The notes under the pieces: model-generated
What the model saw: only the letters and a program-made list of their open reading frames with translations
Told to the model about the DNA's origin: nothing
Database searches by the model: none
Program-made: the position numbers and the translations under genes
In this document: positions 54,839 to 63,772 of the stretch, one piece after another
Numbering within the stretch: the first letter of the stretch is position 1
How the letters are laid out: every line of letters starts with the position of its first letter
Assembly: GCA_030445275.1 (NCBI GenBank)
Contig: JAUCSE010000053.1
Location: 152,054 to 216,053 of the forward strand
Reading direction: 5' to 3'
Origin: Mucilaginibacter sp.
Lineage (GTDB): Bacteria; Bacteroidota; Bacteroidia; Sphingobacteriales; Sphingobacteriaceae
DNA length: 64,000 nt

Positions 54839-57172
54839 ATGATCAAATATTTTTACGCCTTACTTTTTCTTTATGTATTACCATCGGTCGTTAATGCTCA
54901 AAATACCGCTTTAAAAACCTGGTACACCAAACCTGCCGTGCAATGGGAAGAAACCCTGCCGTTGGGCAATGGTCGTTTAGGTATGATGCCCGACGGTGGT
55001 GTAGCACACGAAAAGATTGTACTGAATGATATCACGCTATGGTCTGGCGCTCCGCAGGATGCCAACAATTACGAAGCCTACAAAAAACTGCCCGAAATAA
55101 GAAAGTTATTATTGGAGGGCAAAAATGCCGATGCACAGGCCATCATTGATAAGGATTTTATCTGTAAAGGGCCGGGCTCGGCAGGTGCTAACTATGGCTG
55201 TTATCAAACGCTGGGCAATCTTGATATTAGCTTTGATTATAATAGCATTGCAAAAAAAGAAGTAAAATATGAGGATTACTACAGGGAACTATCACTGAAC
55301 AACGCCATAGCTGTAAGCCGTTACCGGGTAAATGGGGTGAATTACAAACGAGAATACTTTACAAGTTTTGGCAATGATGTTAGCGTAGTGAGGCTTACTG
55401 CTGATAGGCCAGGACAGCTAAACTGTAAAATTTCCATGAACCGGCCTGAACGGTCAACTACCGTTGTACAGGGAAACGAGCTGCAAATGTATGGACAGCT
55501 GGATAATGGTATTGATGGCAAAGGCATGCAATACATGGCCCGGGTTAAAACATTGTTAAAAGGTGGTAAACTGAGCACAGATGCTCATTCACTGATCATA
55601 AAAAACGCAACGGAAATCATTATTTATCTTTCGGCGGCTACTGATCTTAAGAACCCGTTGTACAAAGAGAAAAGCGAACAAGTACTTAATGCAGCCATGC
55701 AGGTGCCTTATGCTACTGAAAAACAGCACCATATTAACAACTATCAAAAGCTGTTCAATAGGGTAAGTGTAAATTTAGGTGCCGATAATAAAGACGATGT
55801 AGCTACTGATGTTCGCTTAAAAAACTTCCATGCTAACCCCAAAGCTGATAACGGTTTACCCGTGTTGTTTTATCAGTTTGGCCGGTACCTGAGCATTTGC
55901 AGTACCCGGGTAGGTTTATTGCCGCCTAATTTACAGGGACTGTGGGCCAATCAACTGGTAACTCCGTGGACTGGCGATTACCATTTGGATATTAACGTGC
56001 AGATGAATCATTGGCCGCTGGAGGTCTCGAACCTGTCTGAACTAAACCTGCCACTTACCGAGCTGGTAAAAGGCATGGTGAAAAATGGCGAAAAAACAGC
56101 CAAGGCTTATTACAATGCTGATGGATGGGTGGCTCACGTAATTACCAATATCTGGGGTTTTACAGAGCCAGGCGAAGCCGCCTCATGGGGTATTACCAAA
56201 GTGGGTTCAGGTTGGTTATGTGACAATTTATGGCAGCATTATGATTTTACCAACGACAAAAATTACCTGCGAGATATTTACCCGATATTAAAAGGATCGG
56301 CACAGTTTTATAATAGTATGCTGATCAATGATCCCAAAACCGGCTGGATGGTGACCGCCCCTTCCTCCTCTCCCGAAAACGGTTTTTACATGCCTGATAG
56401 CCGCCATGCCAGCATTTGCATGGGGCCTACTATTGATAATCAGATTATCAGAGAGCTATTTAATAATGTTATTACTGCCTCCAAAATATTGGGTAAAGAC
56501 CCAGATTTTAGCAACATACTAGCCGCTCAATTGAAAAAAATCCCGCCACCAGGAGTTATTGCCAAAGACGGCCGATTGATGGAATGGTTAGAGGATTATA
56601 AGGAATTGGAATCGCATCACCGCTGTATATCACACCTTTATGGCTTATATCCGGCCTCACTCATCACCCCAGAAAGCACACCCGAACTTGCCGAAGCCAG
56701 CAGGAAAACACTTGAAGCCCGAGGCGACGACGGACCAAGTTTTTCCATAGCTTATAAGATGCTTTGGTGGGCCAGGCTGCATGATGGTAACCGGGCTTAC
56801 AAGCTATTCAACCAGTTCATTACGCCAACCCTGGCTACCTTTATGAACTATGGCGATGGCGGCGGGATTTATCCTAACATGCTATCGGCCGGGCCGCCTT
56901 TTCAGATTGATGGTAACTTTGGGGGTACTGCCGCCATTGCCGAAATGCTGATTCAAAGTCACGCCGGTTTTATTGAATTGCTCCCCGCCATTCCGGATAG
57001 TTGGAAAAAATCGGGCGAGGTAAAAGGCTTGCGCGCAAGAGGTAATTATACGGTAAATATGCGGTGGAAAGCGGGTAAAATCATCGATTATCACGTCTTT
57101 TCGGCTCAAAAACGTGCGGTTAAGGTCAAAATAAATGGCATTTTGAAGCAAATAACGACCGAAAAAGCATAA
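54839..57172 (+). CDS. GH95 family alpha-L-fucosidase-like (or alpha-L-galactosidase) enzyme
   Basis: The 777-aa product has a signal peptide (ending VVNAQ). The GH95 start is WYTKPAVQWEETLPLGNGRLGMM, with VLNDITLWSGAP. The catalytic region holds HLDINVQMNHWP (about 384-391), SSSPENGF with Glu513 as the general acid, and QIDGNFGGTAAIAEM with Asp691. GH95 removes alpha-1,2-linked L-fucose or, in some members, L-galactose by inversion. It stands alone, with no SusCD next to it. Confidence 0.9.
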   Translation: MIKYFYALLFLYVLPSVVNAQNTALKTWYTKPAVQWEETLPLGNGRLGMMPDGGVAHEKIVLNDITLWSGAPQDANNYEAYKKLPEIRKLLLEGKNADAQAIIDKDFICKGPGSAGANYGCYQTLGNLDISFDYNSIAKKEVKYEDYYRELSLNNAIAVSRYRVNGVNYKREYFTSFGNDVSVVRLTADRPGQLNCKISMNRPERSTTVVQGNELQMYGQLDNGIDGKGMQYMARVKTLLKGGKLSTDAHSLIIKNATEIIIYLSAATDLKNPLYKEKSEQVLNAAMQVPYATEKQHHINNYQKLFNRVSVNLGADNKDDVATDVRLKNFHANPKADNGLPVLFYQFGRYLSICSTRVGLLPPNLQGLWANQLVTPWTGDYHLDINVQMNHWPLEVSNLSELNLPLTELVKGMVKNGEKTAKAYYNADGWVAHVITNIWGFTEPGEAASWGITKVGSGWLCDNLWQHYDFTNDKNYLRDIYPILKGSAQFYNSMLINDPKTGWMVTAPSSSPENGFYMPDSRHASICMGPTIDNQIIRELFNNVITASKILGKDPDFSNILAAQLKKIPPPGVIAKDGRLMEWLEDYKELESHHRCISHLYGLYPASLITPESTPELAEASRKTLEARGDDGPSFSIAYKMLWWARLHDGNRAYKLFNQFITPTLATFMNYGDGGGIYPNMLSAGPPFQIDGNFGGTAAIAEMLIQSHAGFIELLPAIPDSWKKSGEVKGLRARGNYTVNMRWKAGKIIDYHVFSAQKRAVKVKINGILKQITTEKA

Positions 57173-57512
57173 AAAAGTGCGATAATTGATCATTATTACG
57201 TCTTTTTATTAATCCGTTTTATTTCAATGCTGACAAAGCCACATCGGCAATATCGCGGAGTGCTCTTTTGTTGTAATTATTTTGAAACGATCATTTCAGA
57301 ATTTTATATTTCTCCTAATTGACTTTAGCTATTCTTTATTAATTCTTCCGGAATAATACCAATCCTTTCCCTATTTATAAATAGTTTTGTCAAAGCTTCC
57401 CCAATTAGCATCTAACTATAAATAAATAAAAAAGGAGTAAGGGTAAAACCAGGTATAGGTGTTATAATACGCACCATGCCATGTAATCGTCTATTTTTGA
57501 TTGTAATAGCCG
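57173..57512. other. intergenic stretch before the STN-repeat gene
   Basis: 340 bp with no credible gene. It is AT-rich with a purine-rich AAAAAAGGAGTAAGG near 57429. No clear promoter pair or repeat was found. Confidence 0.45.
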
Positions 57513-57539
57513 GTGCAAATTATAAAACGAATAAGCCTG

Positions 57540-59321
57540 ATGACTATAAACCGAAAACTAATAACTCACGCAATTCTACTTTTTATACCCATAGTTTTTT
57601 GTACTAAGCTATACGCCCAGGGCAACCTGATGAAAGAGGTTTCCATAGGCGAGATCAAGCAGCAGCCGATGTCAAGCGTATTAGATAAAATTGCCAGCAA
57701 GGGTAACTTTTACTTTGCCTATAACAACAAGACAATTCCGGCCGATAGTATTGTATCCGTTTCCGGTTACCGCGGAACACTTTTTAGCTTATTAGATAAA
57801 TTATTGGGCGATACCTATGAGTTTAAGGAAGTGCCCGGATATATAGTATTAAGGCATGCACCCAACAGACTGTTTATTACTGCCGAAGTGGAAAAGGACC
57901 AGGGCAAGCAGACTTTAGTAAAAGGACACATCAATAATGTTGCTAATCAAAGGTATGTTGCCCGGGCCAGTGTTTATGAAAAGAATTTACTGATATCGAC
58001 ACTTACTGACGACAATGGCTATTTTGAACTCAAACTAAAAAACTGGACAGGCTCAATTTTGCTTACCGTGAGTAAGGAAAACTACCGCGATACCTCGCTT
58101 TATGTACTGCCCGAGGTTAATATCGATTCAAAACACAACAATAACAAGAAGTATAAATATTATCCTGATGAGGGCTCTGGAAGCGACGGTGTACAACATA
58201 GCCGTTTTGCCCGCTTTTTTATTGGTTCCAAACAACTGGTACAGGGTTTAAACCTGGGTAATTTTTTTGCCTCAAGTCCCTACCAAATTTCACTTGCTCC
58301 CGGGTTAAGTACACATGGCATGTACAACAGCCAAATTGTTGACCATGTTTCATTAAACATTTGGGGCGGATACACGGCAGGGATTGACGGATTTGAAATG
58401 GCCGGTGTATTTAATATTAACCGCAAGGACATGAGCTTTTTTCAAGTGGCCGGTGTATTTAATTTTGTGGGTGGCAGTACCAAAGGCATTCAATTGGCTG
58501 GCATTTTCAATAATGTGCAAAATAATGCCAGCGGTGCGCAGGTAGCAGGCATCATCAACAGGGCACATAACTTTACCGGAGGTGTGCAGATGGCAGGCAT
58601 AGTCAATATTGATCAGCAGGCCAGCGGGTTTCAGGTTGCAGGAGCATTTAACAGCACACAAAGTTTTAATGGTGGTGTGCAGATGGCTGGCCTGTTTAAT
58701 AATTCCGAAAAATCAAAAGGGATGCAGCTTGCCAGTATATTTAACCGTTCAGCAGGCGAAACAGGGTCGCAATTTTCGGCCATTCTGAATATCGCGAAAA
58801 AGGTAAAAGGCTTTCAATTTGCCCTGGTAAACATTGCTGATAGCAGCGACTATGCCATCGGAGTTTTAAACTTTATCAGGAACGGCGAAAAGAGCATTGC
58901 CCTAAGTACCGATGAATCATTTTATACCCACCTCGATTTCCGTTCGGGCGGCAGGGTATTATACAGTTTGCTGGGTTTTGCTTATCAGTTTGGTAACTAT
59001 AAATCAAAATATGCCTTTGATATTGGTTTTGGGGCACACATCATTAATCACAGCAAATTCTCCTTAAATACCGAATATACTTCGCAGGTATACACTGATT
59101 TCAAAAACAAGCTTTATCAAACTAATTCCATAAAGGTGTTACCAGGCTATAAGTTCAATAAGTTTATGCGCTTGTTTGCCGGTCCGTCCATTAATTTAAC
59201 ATCGGCCGAAATAGGTGATGAGGCAGAGGTTCATGGCTGGATACTACACAGGCACCTGACTGATAAAAATATCAACACCTTATTTATAGGAGTAACCGGC
59301 GGTTTGCAGTTTAGCTGGTAG
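57540..59321 (+). CDS. STN-domain protein with AGxxN repeats and C-terminal barrel-like region
   Basis: I chose ATG 57540 (593 aa) because it gives a clean signal peptide (MTINRKLITHAILLFIP to LYAQ). A GTG at 57513 is possible. An STN-like domain (about 35-100, KQQPMSSVLDKIASKGNFYFAYN) is followed by a carboxypeptidase-D-like Ig domain (about 120-190). Residues about 285-450 carry repeats of the type GVQMAGIVN or GFQVAGAFN, spaced roughly 18-23 residues. The end (about 450-593) looks like an outer-membrane barrel and finishes GGLQFSW. There is no TonB plug. STN plus CTD without a plug/transporter is unusual. It converges on a FecR/sigma pair, which suggests a signalling role. Confidence 0.75.
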   Translation: MTINRKLITHAILLFIPIVFCTKLYAQGNLMKEVSIGEIKQQPMSSVLDKIASKGNFYFAYNNKTIPADSIVSVSGYRGTLFSLLDKLLGDTYEFKEVPGYIVLRHAPNRLFITAEVEKDQGKQTLVKGHINNVANQRYVARASVYEKNLLISTLTDDNGYFELKLKNWTGSILLTVSKENYRDTSLYVLPEVNIDSKHNNNKKYKYYPDEGSGSDGVQHSRFARFFIGSKQLVQGLNLGNFFASSPYQISLAPGLSTHGMYNSQIVDHVSLNIWGGYTAGIDGFEMAGVFNINRKDMSFFQVAGVFNFVGGSTKGIQLAGIFNNVQNNASGAQVAGIINRAHNFTGGVQMAGIVNIDQQASGFQVAGAFNSTQSFNGGVQMAGLFNNSEKSKGMQLASIFNRSAGETGSQFSAILNIAKKVKGFQFALVNIADSSDYAIGVLNFIRNGEKSIALSTDESFYTHLDFRSGGRVLYSLLGFAYQFGNYKSKYAFDIGFGAHIINHSKFSLNTEYTSQVYTDFKNKLYQTNSIKVLPGYKFNKFMRLFAGPSINLTSAEIGDEAEVHGWILHRHLTDKNINTLFIGVTGGLQFSW

Positions 59322-59393
59322 CGTTTTCGCAGGGCTGCGGTAAACTCACCCCGTCTGCGCTGCGCTGAACCGGTTGAGTCAAATCTTCTCCAC

Positions 59394-59493
59394 ACGTCAT
59401 TGCGAGGTACGAAGCAATCTCTACTTAGGCAGGTTCAATTATTAAGGTTCGCTCTGTATAGCATAGAGATTGCTTCGTACCTCACAATGACGT
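59394..59493. repeat. interspersed palindromic element, type 1
   Basis: Two 29-nt arms (59394-59422 and 59465-59493) are inverted copies with a single mismatch. Key motif CATTGCGAGGTACGAAGCAA. The spacer is about 42 nt. Confidence 0.75.
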
Positions 59494-59520
59494 TACTTTA
59501 TTAATTATTGGATTAAAATT

Positions 59521-59595
59521 TGTCATCCTGAGGAACGAAGGATCTATTCGCAGCCATGCATGAATAATAGATGCTTCTCTACGTTCAGCATGACA
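59521..59595. repeat. interspersed palindromic element, type 2
   Basis: TGTCATCCTGAGGAACGAAG at the left and CGTTCAGCATGACA at the right form an imperfect hairpin with GATCTATT/AATAGATGC next to the loop. The same element occurs reversed at 63773-63835. Confidence 0.7.
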
Positions 59596-59611
59596 GGGAG
59601 CTAAAAATACA

Positions 59612-59643
59612 AAAGTCGCTTCATAACTAAATGAAGCGACTTT
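59612..59643 (-). terminator. terminator of the sigma-FecR operon
   Basis: Perfect 12-bp stem AAAGTCGCTTCA and TGAAGCGACTTT with an 8-nt loop. On the minus strand it is followed by TGTATTTTT. It lies 20 bp past the FecR stop. Confidence 0.75.
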
Positions 59644-59663
59644 GTCCAACTAATAGATTTTAT

Positions 59664-60647
59664 TTATTTAATAACAATATAATTATCGGTTTTATCAATA
59701 TGAATACCGGGGGTAGTTTCTTTGATCGCTTCTAATACCTTACCAACAGGATCATCCCAATTAATTGGAAGGGTGATCGGAACATTCAGTAAACCTTTGT
59801 TTTCGATCTTAATATCTGTTCCGTAAGCATCATTTAATAATTTAACTACACGCCATAATGGTGTGTTGGTCACATTAAATACCTTGCTCCGGTAATAGTT
59901 ATACAACATATCGGGGCTTTGCTCCACTTTAAGCTGCGTATCGCCATGTTTAACCCTCACCATTTCATTAGGTGTTAGTCGTACGGAGTTGGTGGCTTTG
60001 CTTACCTGCACTATACCGCTCTCCACAATTACCTCGGTATTTTGCTGCTTGCTTTTAATGTTAAAGGCGGTGCCAATATCCCTTACCGTAATATCATTAA
60101 CATGTACGGTAAAAGGCACCTGCTCATTATGCTTTACCTCAAAAAATGCCTCGCCGGTAAGTTTAATCTCCCGTCTCGATTTGAAGTTACCCGTGTAGCT
60201 AATGCTTGTGTTCCTATTCAGGTGCACTACAGAGCCATCAGGCAGGGTGTCAGTTCGCACGGAATTGGCGGTTCTAATACTCACCAATGCTGTTGAATTT
60301 GCGCTTTGATCATATAAATGGTAAGCTATCCATCCGCCGCCTATTAAAAATATAACGGCCACGGCTATCCGCAACCATGCGGTGTTCCTGTTTATGGATA
60401 TCACTTTGGCAGGTTCCTGCTGTTTGGTGGCCCGTTTCTCCTTAAACTTCTCCCAGGCTTCAACTTCGTCCAGCGGACTAACCTGTGCCAGGCGTTTGCT
60501 AGTTTCCAGGATAATTTTTACCTCTTCAAACTTTTTGGCATTCGCATTACTTGCTGCTGTCCAGGTTTCAATCTCCTGTGCTTCATCGCTGCTTGCCTCG
60601 CCAAGAATGTATTTGATCAGTATGTCCTCGCTCATATCCTGTTTCAT
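59664..60647 (-). CDS. FecR-family anti-sigma factor
   Basis: The 327-aa product has an N-terminal cytoplasmic part, a membrane helix (about 90-108, WLRIAVAVIFLIGGGWIAYHLY) and a FecR domain with TLPDGSVVHLNRNTSISY and KLTGEAFFEV. A DUF4974 tail follows (PLWRVVKLLNDAYGTDI). Its start overlaps the sigma gene's stop by 4 bp (ATGA). Unlike the pair at 44.8-46.7 kb, no TonB-dependent receptor follows. The only STN-bearing partner nearby is the repeat protein at 57540-59321. Confidence 0.92.
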   Translation of the reverse strand: MKQDMSEDILIKYILGEASSDEAQEIETWTAASNANAKKFEEVKIILETSKRLAQVSPLDEVEAWEKFKEKRATKQQEPAKVISINRNTAWLRIAVAVIFLIGGGWIAYHLYDQSANSTALVSIRTANSVRTDTLPDGSVVHLNRNTSISYTGNFKSRREIKLTGEAFFEVKHNEQVPFTVHVNDITVRDIGTAFNIKSKQQNTEVIVESGIVQVSKATNSVRLTPNEMVRVKHGDTQLKVEQSPDMLYNYYRSKVFNVTNTPLWRVVKLLNDAYGTDIKIENKGLLNVPITLPINWDDPVGKVLEAIKETTPGIHIDKTDNYIVIK

Positions 60648-61219
60648 GATCTAAACATATTAAATAGCATTAATGCAATCAGTGGTAAAAACTCTTTCAT
60701 CTCTTTTCGTAATATCCGTAATGCCTTACCCATGTGTGTTTCAACTGTTTTTATAGAAATATCAAGTTGGTTGGCTATCTCCTGGTACTTTAATTCTTCA
60801 AACCTGCTTAAGTGAAATATGGCCCGGCATTTTTCGGGTAATTTGTTCAGGGCTTTATTTAAGTGCTGCTCCAGTTCGCTCAATTTTAGTTTGCCGGCAG
60901 CATCGTCTGTATGATTCTTCATGGAATGTGCTGTTAGGGTTTGATATCGTAATTGAACCTTCTGCCGCCTCAGGTAATTAAGACTATCATGATATACCGA
61001 TTTATATAAATATGATTTTATGGATGTTTGTATATGCTCCCAATCATTCCTTTCCCATAGTTTAAGGAACAGGGCTTGCACAATTTCTTCCGCAACATCC
61101 CAGTCCTTCAATAAAGAGAAAGCGTAGGCATGTAGCTCCCTAAAGTGTTTTTTGAACAGCTGCTCAAAAACGGCCTCATTTTCATTAATCAAACTAGCCG
61201 TCATCTCCTTATTATCCAT
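60644..61219 (-). CDS. ECF RNA polymerase sigma factor
   Basis: The 191-aa product has sigma region 2 (VFEQLFKKHFRELHAYAFSLL, EEIVQALFLKLWERN) and region 4 (LPEKCRAIFHLSRFEELKYQEIANQLDI, KTVETHMGKALRILR). It is coupled to FecR by an ATGA overlap. Candidate targets are the STN-repeat gene and the adjacent barrel and repeat-protein genes, but no shared promoter was established. Confidence 0.92.
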   Translation of the reverse strand: MDNKEMTASLINENEAVFEQLFKKHFRELHAYAFSLLKDWDVAEEIVQALFLKLWERNDWEHIQTSIKSYLYKSVYHDSLNYLRRQKVQLRYQTLTAHSMKNHTDDAAGKLKLSELEQHLNKALNKLPEKCRAIFHLSRFEELKYQEIANQLDISIKTVETHMGKALRILRKEMKEFLPLIALMLFNMFRS

Positions 61220-61276
61220 TATCGGTTATTCGGTTCGGTAAAGTAGGTGTATAATCGATGCAAATGTGGTTAAATA

Positions 61277-61302
61277 GCGGATAAGCATAAATGCCTATCC
61301 GC
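61277..61302 (-). terminator. hairpin after the small outer-membrane protein gene
   Basis: GCGGATA (61277-61283) and TATCCGC (61296-61302) pair, with further GCAT/ATGC pairing inside. It has no strong T run. Confidence 0.45.
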
Positions 61303-61318
61303 CTGATCAAACTTAAAG

Positions 61319-61891
61319 TTATTGAAATTTAAAACCAACTCCTAAGCTGAAGATATTGGATTTTTGGCCAAGCTCCTTATTAAACTTGCTTAAGCCCAGG
61401 CTGTAACGGGCATCAAAAGTTAAGCTGCCAATGTCAACACCTGCGCCAAGAGCGCCACCTGCACTCACATTTTTATATTTAAAACCCTCGGGAGCAATAG
61501 GTTTTTTAAGGTTATAATACAAATCAGGACCAGCCATTACACGGAACACCAGATCGTTAGTGTTCACTATTTTATAACCTACCAGTAAAGGAACGTTCAA
61601 CTGCCTGAACTTAGCCTCGTACGAGTTACTGTTAAAACGGTATTTATCGCTAAAGGTAACATAGTTAACCTCGGGCTGAAAGTAAAGATCACTACCTATG
61701 CGGGCAAATACACCAGCGTTAAAGCCTATTTTGCCCGATTTGTCGTTAACCGCGCTTAAACCGGTTTTCAGGGTTGAAAAGTTAACCCCAGCCTTAATAC
61801 CAAAGGTTATATCTGATGATGATTGGGCCTTTACTGAACTGATACCCAGCGTAAGTAAAATAGCTGTAGCAAATAATTTGATTGTTTTCAT
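61319..61891 (-). CDS. outer-membrane beta-barrel protein (OmpA-like/porin fold)
   Basis: I chose the start at 61891 (MKTIKLFATAILLTLGISSVKAQ, a good signal peptide). A frame to 61915 adds eight residues. The body is an eight-stranded barrel of the PF13568 type: ITFGIKAGVNFSTLKTG, FQPEVNYVTFS, RQLNVPLLVGYKI, FRVMAGPDLYYN and IFSLGVGFKFQ with an aromatic residue near the end. The role is structural or unknown. It lies just upstream of the sigma gene in the same direction. Confidence 0.85.
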   Translation of the reverse strand: MKTIKLFATAILLTLGISSVKAQSSSDITFGIKAGVNFSTLKTGLSAVNDKSGKIGFNAGVFARIGSDLYFQPEVNYVTFSDKYRFNSNSYEAKFRQLNVPLLVGYKIVNTNDLVFRVMAGPDLYYNLKKPIAPEGFKYKNVSAGGALGAGVDIGSLTFDARYSLGLSKFNKELGQKSNIFSLGVGFKFQ

Positions 61892-61986
61892 TTTTGGGTT
61901 CTTGTTTGTTTTCATTTGATTTTGATATGTTATTCTTATAATTCTGTGTTATGACACGTTGTTTAAGCTTTACTCGCCTCACCCTG

Positions 61987-62005
61987 CCCTCTCCAAAGGA
62001 GAGGG
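61987..62005. repeat. short palindromic element CCCTCTCC-AAA-GGAGAGGG
   Basis: A perfect 8-bp hairpin with a 3-nt loop, preceded by TCACCCTG. Short elements of this kind recur between genes in Bacteroidota chromosomes (general knowledge, not checked here). Confidence 0.6.
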
Positions 62006-62020
62006 TTCGAAAAAGGGGCT

Positions 62021-62092
62021 GTCACCCTGAGCTCCGTCGAAGGGTCGAGCGCAGAGGCTTGCTCACCATGCTTCGACGGAGCTCAGCATGAC
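62021..62092. repeat. interspersed palindromic element, type 3
   Basis: Arms of 22 nt (62021-62042 and 62071-62092) share CTGAGCTCCGTCGAAG and its complement, with flanking GTCA/TGAC. It may also act as a transcription stop for the repeat-protein gene at 62174. Confidence 0.7.
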
Positions 62093-62173
62093 ACCCTTTT
62101 GTAAAACGTTTATTCATGGGCTATTATCCTTCAGACAGGATTAGTACATGAGGGCTTCGCCGTTTAGGTGGGG

Positions 62174-63241
62174 TTAAAAAAGTACCTGTACACCGGCGGT
62201 GTAGCCAACATAAAATCCGTACAGGTTACGGCCATCGTTGCGGGTCCAGCTGTTGATGTATTTGGTGGTCATGTTACGGCCGTCCTCGGTATCGGTATTG
62301 ATATAATTGAAGGACGGACCGCCAAATATTTCAATTGATGGCGTAATGCGGAATGCAGGTATTAACCTGAACGACGATTTGGAATAGTTGCCTTCACCTT
62401 TAAGACTTTCCAGGCCACCACCCACCAGTTCGGCATTTAACCGGAACGACTGAATTTTTAATACATGCGCACCTATACCGGCCTCGTAAGCGTATTTTTC
62501 TCTTTTATTATTGAAATTATAACCTAAGCCAATGATGCCATAGATAGTTTTACCGCCCGAACGGAAAGCCAGTATGGTAGTCTGGTTTTCATCAATGGTA
62601 GCACTTATCCCCTTTTCACCGTTCTTAGCGATGTTGATGATACCTATCTGGGTACCCGCGCTGTCGGCAATATTGATAAAACCTATCTGGCTGCCTTTCA
62701 CTTTTTTGGCCTTGTTCATAAAACCAGCTATCTGGGTGCCTTTTAAATCGCGGGCAATATTTAAGAAACCAGCCAGCTGTAATGATGAGATATCACCGCC
62801 TTTATTCAGGAAGCCCGCTACCTGAGCGCCGCTGGCATTACTGGATATATTGGTAAAGCCTGCAACTGCAACTGCTTTACCACCACTATAGGTGTTCATA
62901 AAACCTGCAACCATGGTTCCACTTGCGTTTTTGCCAATGTGATTTGAAAAGCCAGCGATTTGGAAACCGCTTGCATCATGATGAACAATATTTGAGAAAC
63001 CAGCAATACTAACCCCGCGTTCTGCGGCAGATACACCGGCTATCAGGTTCAGCGAAAAACTATTGGTATCCCTGGGGGCATTTGTCCAATTACTGCTCAG
63101 CGGATAAACCAGGCCAACATTGGTGCGGGCACGTTCATTATTCTGCGCATAAATATTTGTGCTGGTTAACACCATTAATAAAAGAACCGACGTTTTTATA
63201 ATTGGTGATAAGATGCTGTTTTGGTACGATTTAAAGTTCAT
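62174..63241 (-). CDS. secreted AGFxN-repeat protein with C-terminal barrel-like region
   Basis: The 355-aa product has a signal peptide (ending NIYAQ). Residues about 75-215 are repeats of the form GFQIAGFSN, GAQVAGFLN and GTQIAGFMN with an 18-22 residue period. The C-terminal half resembles the end of the protein at 57540-59321 (GISATIDENQTTILAFRSGG there is matched by SIALSTDESFYTHLDFRSGG; YAYEAGIGAHV by YAFDIGFGAHI), and it ends in GYTAGVQVLF. There is no STN domain. It resembles surface-repeat proteins of the LA_2272 kind. Function is unknown; an outer-membrane location is likely. Confidence 0.7.
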   Translation of the reverse strand: MNFKSYQNSILSPIIKTSVLLLMVLTSTNIYAQNNERARTNVGLVYPLSSNWTNAPRDTNSFSLNLIAGVSAAERGVSIAGFSNIVHHDASGFQIAGFSNHIGKNASGTMVAGFMNTYSGGKAVAVAGFTNISSNASGAQVAGFLNKGGDISSLQLAGFLNIARDLKGTQIAGFMNKAKKVKGSQIGFINIADSAGTQIGIINIAKNGEKGISATIDENQTTILAFRSGGKTIYGIIGLGYNFNNKREKYAYEAGIGAHVLKIQSFRLNAELVGGGLESLKGEGNYSKSSFRLIPAFRITPSIEIFGGPSFNYINTDTEDGRNMTTKYINSWTRNDGRNLYGFYVGYTAGVQVLF

Positions 63242-63401
63242 GTGTATATGTTTTTTGTGTATTTACAGCTATGACACACTATTTGAATCTTACCCTGACT
63301 CCATCTTTAAAAAATTGTTAAATTAGTTTAGATGATAGCTAATTAATACGCCCCATATTAACTTTGATAATATCCGGGCATCAGATAAACAAGCATTTAT
63401 T

Positions 63402-63761
63402 ATGGGTAACCTACGTATCAAAAGAATTTATGAACCCGCTGATAAAACAGACGGAGTGCGGGTGCTGGTTGATCGCCTGTGGCCACGTGGTATGAAGAAG
63501 GAAGATGCACACATAGATCACTGGATGAAAAGCGTGGCCCCCTCAACCGATTTACGCAAATGGTTTGACCATGATCCGCAAAACTGGCCAGTATTTCAAC
63601 AAGAGTATATTGCCGAGTTAAAACAGCAGGAAGGTGTAAAGGAGCTGGCCCAGTTAATACAAGAAAATGAAACGGTTACTTTGTTATACGCGGCAAGCAA
63701 TGGCCGGTATAACCACGCCATTGTTTTGCAGCAATTTTTGCAACCGGGTGTAAAAGGGTAA
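63402..63761 (+). CDS. DUF488-family protein
   Basis: The 119-aa product has the DUF488 pattern: IKRIYEPADKTDGVRVLVDRLWPRGMKKEDA, KWFDHDPQNWPVFQQEYIAEL and TLLYAASNGRYNHAIVL. It is a small cytosolic protein without a proven reaction. It is a single gene followed by a palindromic element. Confidence 0.9.
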   Translation: MGNLRIKRIYEPADKTDGVRVLVDRLWPRGMKKEDAHIDHWMKSVAPSTDLRKWFDHDPQNWPVFQQEYIAELKQQEGVKELAQLIQENETVTLLYAASNGRYNHAIVLQQFLQPGVKG

Positions 63762-63772
63762 TAATACAAATT

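Larger units (their letters stand above)
59322..59663. other. intergenic stretch with palindromic repeats
   Basis: 342 bp between convergent genes. It holds two interspersed palindromic elements (59394-59493 and 59521-59595) and the FecR terminator (59612-59643). No gene is seen. Confidence 0.65.

Noticed and set aside
57513..57539. GTG at 57513 as the start of the STN-repeat protein
   Set aside because: It puts nine extra residues before the signal peptide. ATG 57540 gives a normal one, though GTG is not excluded.
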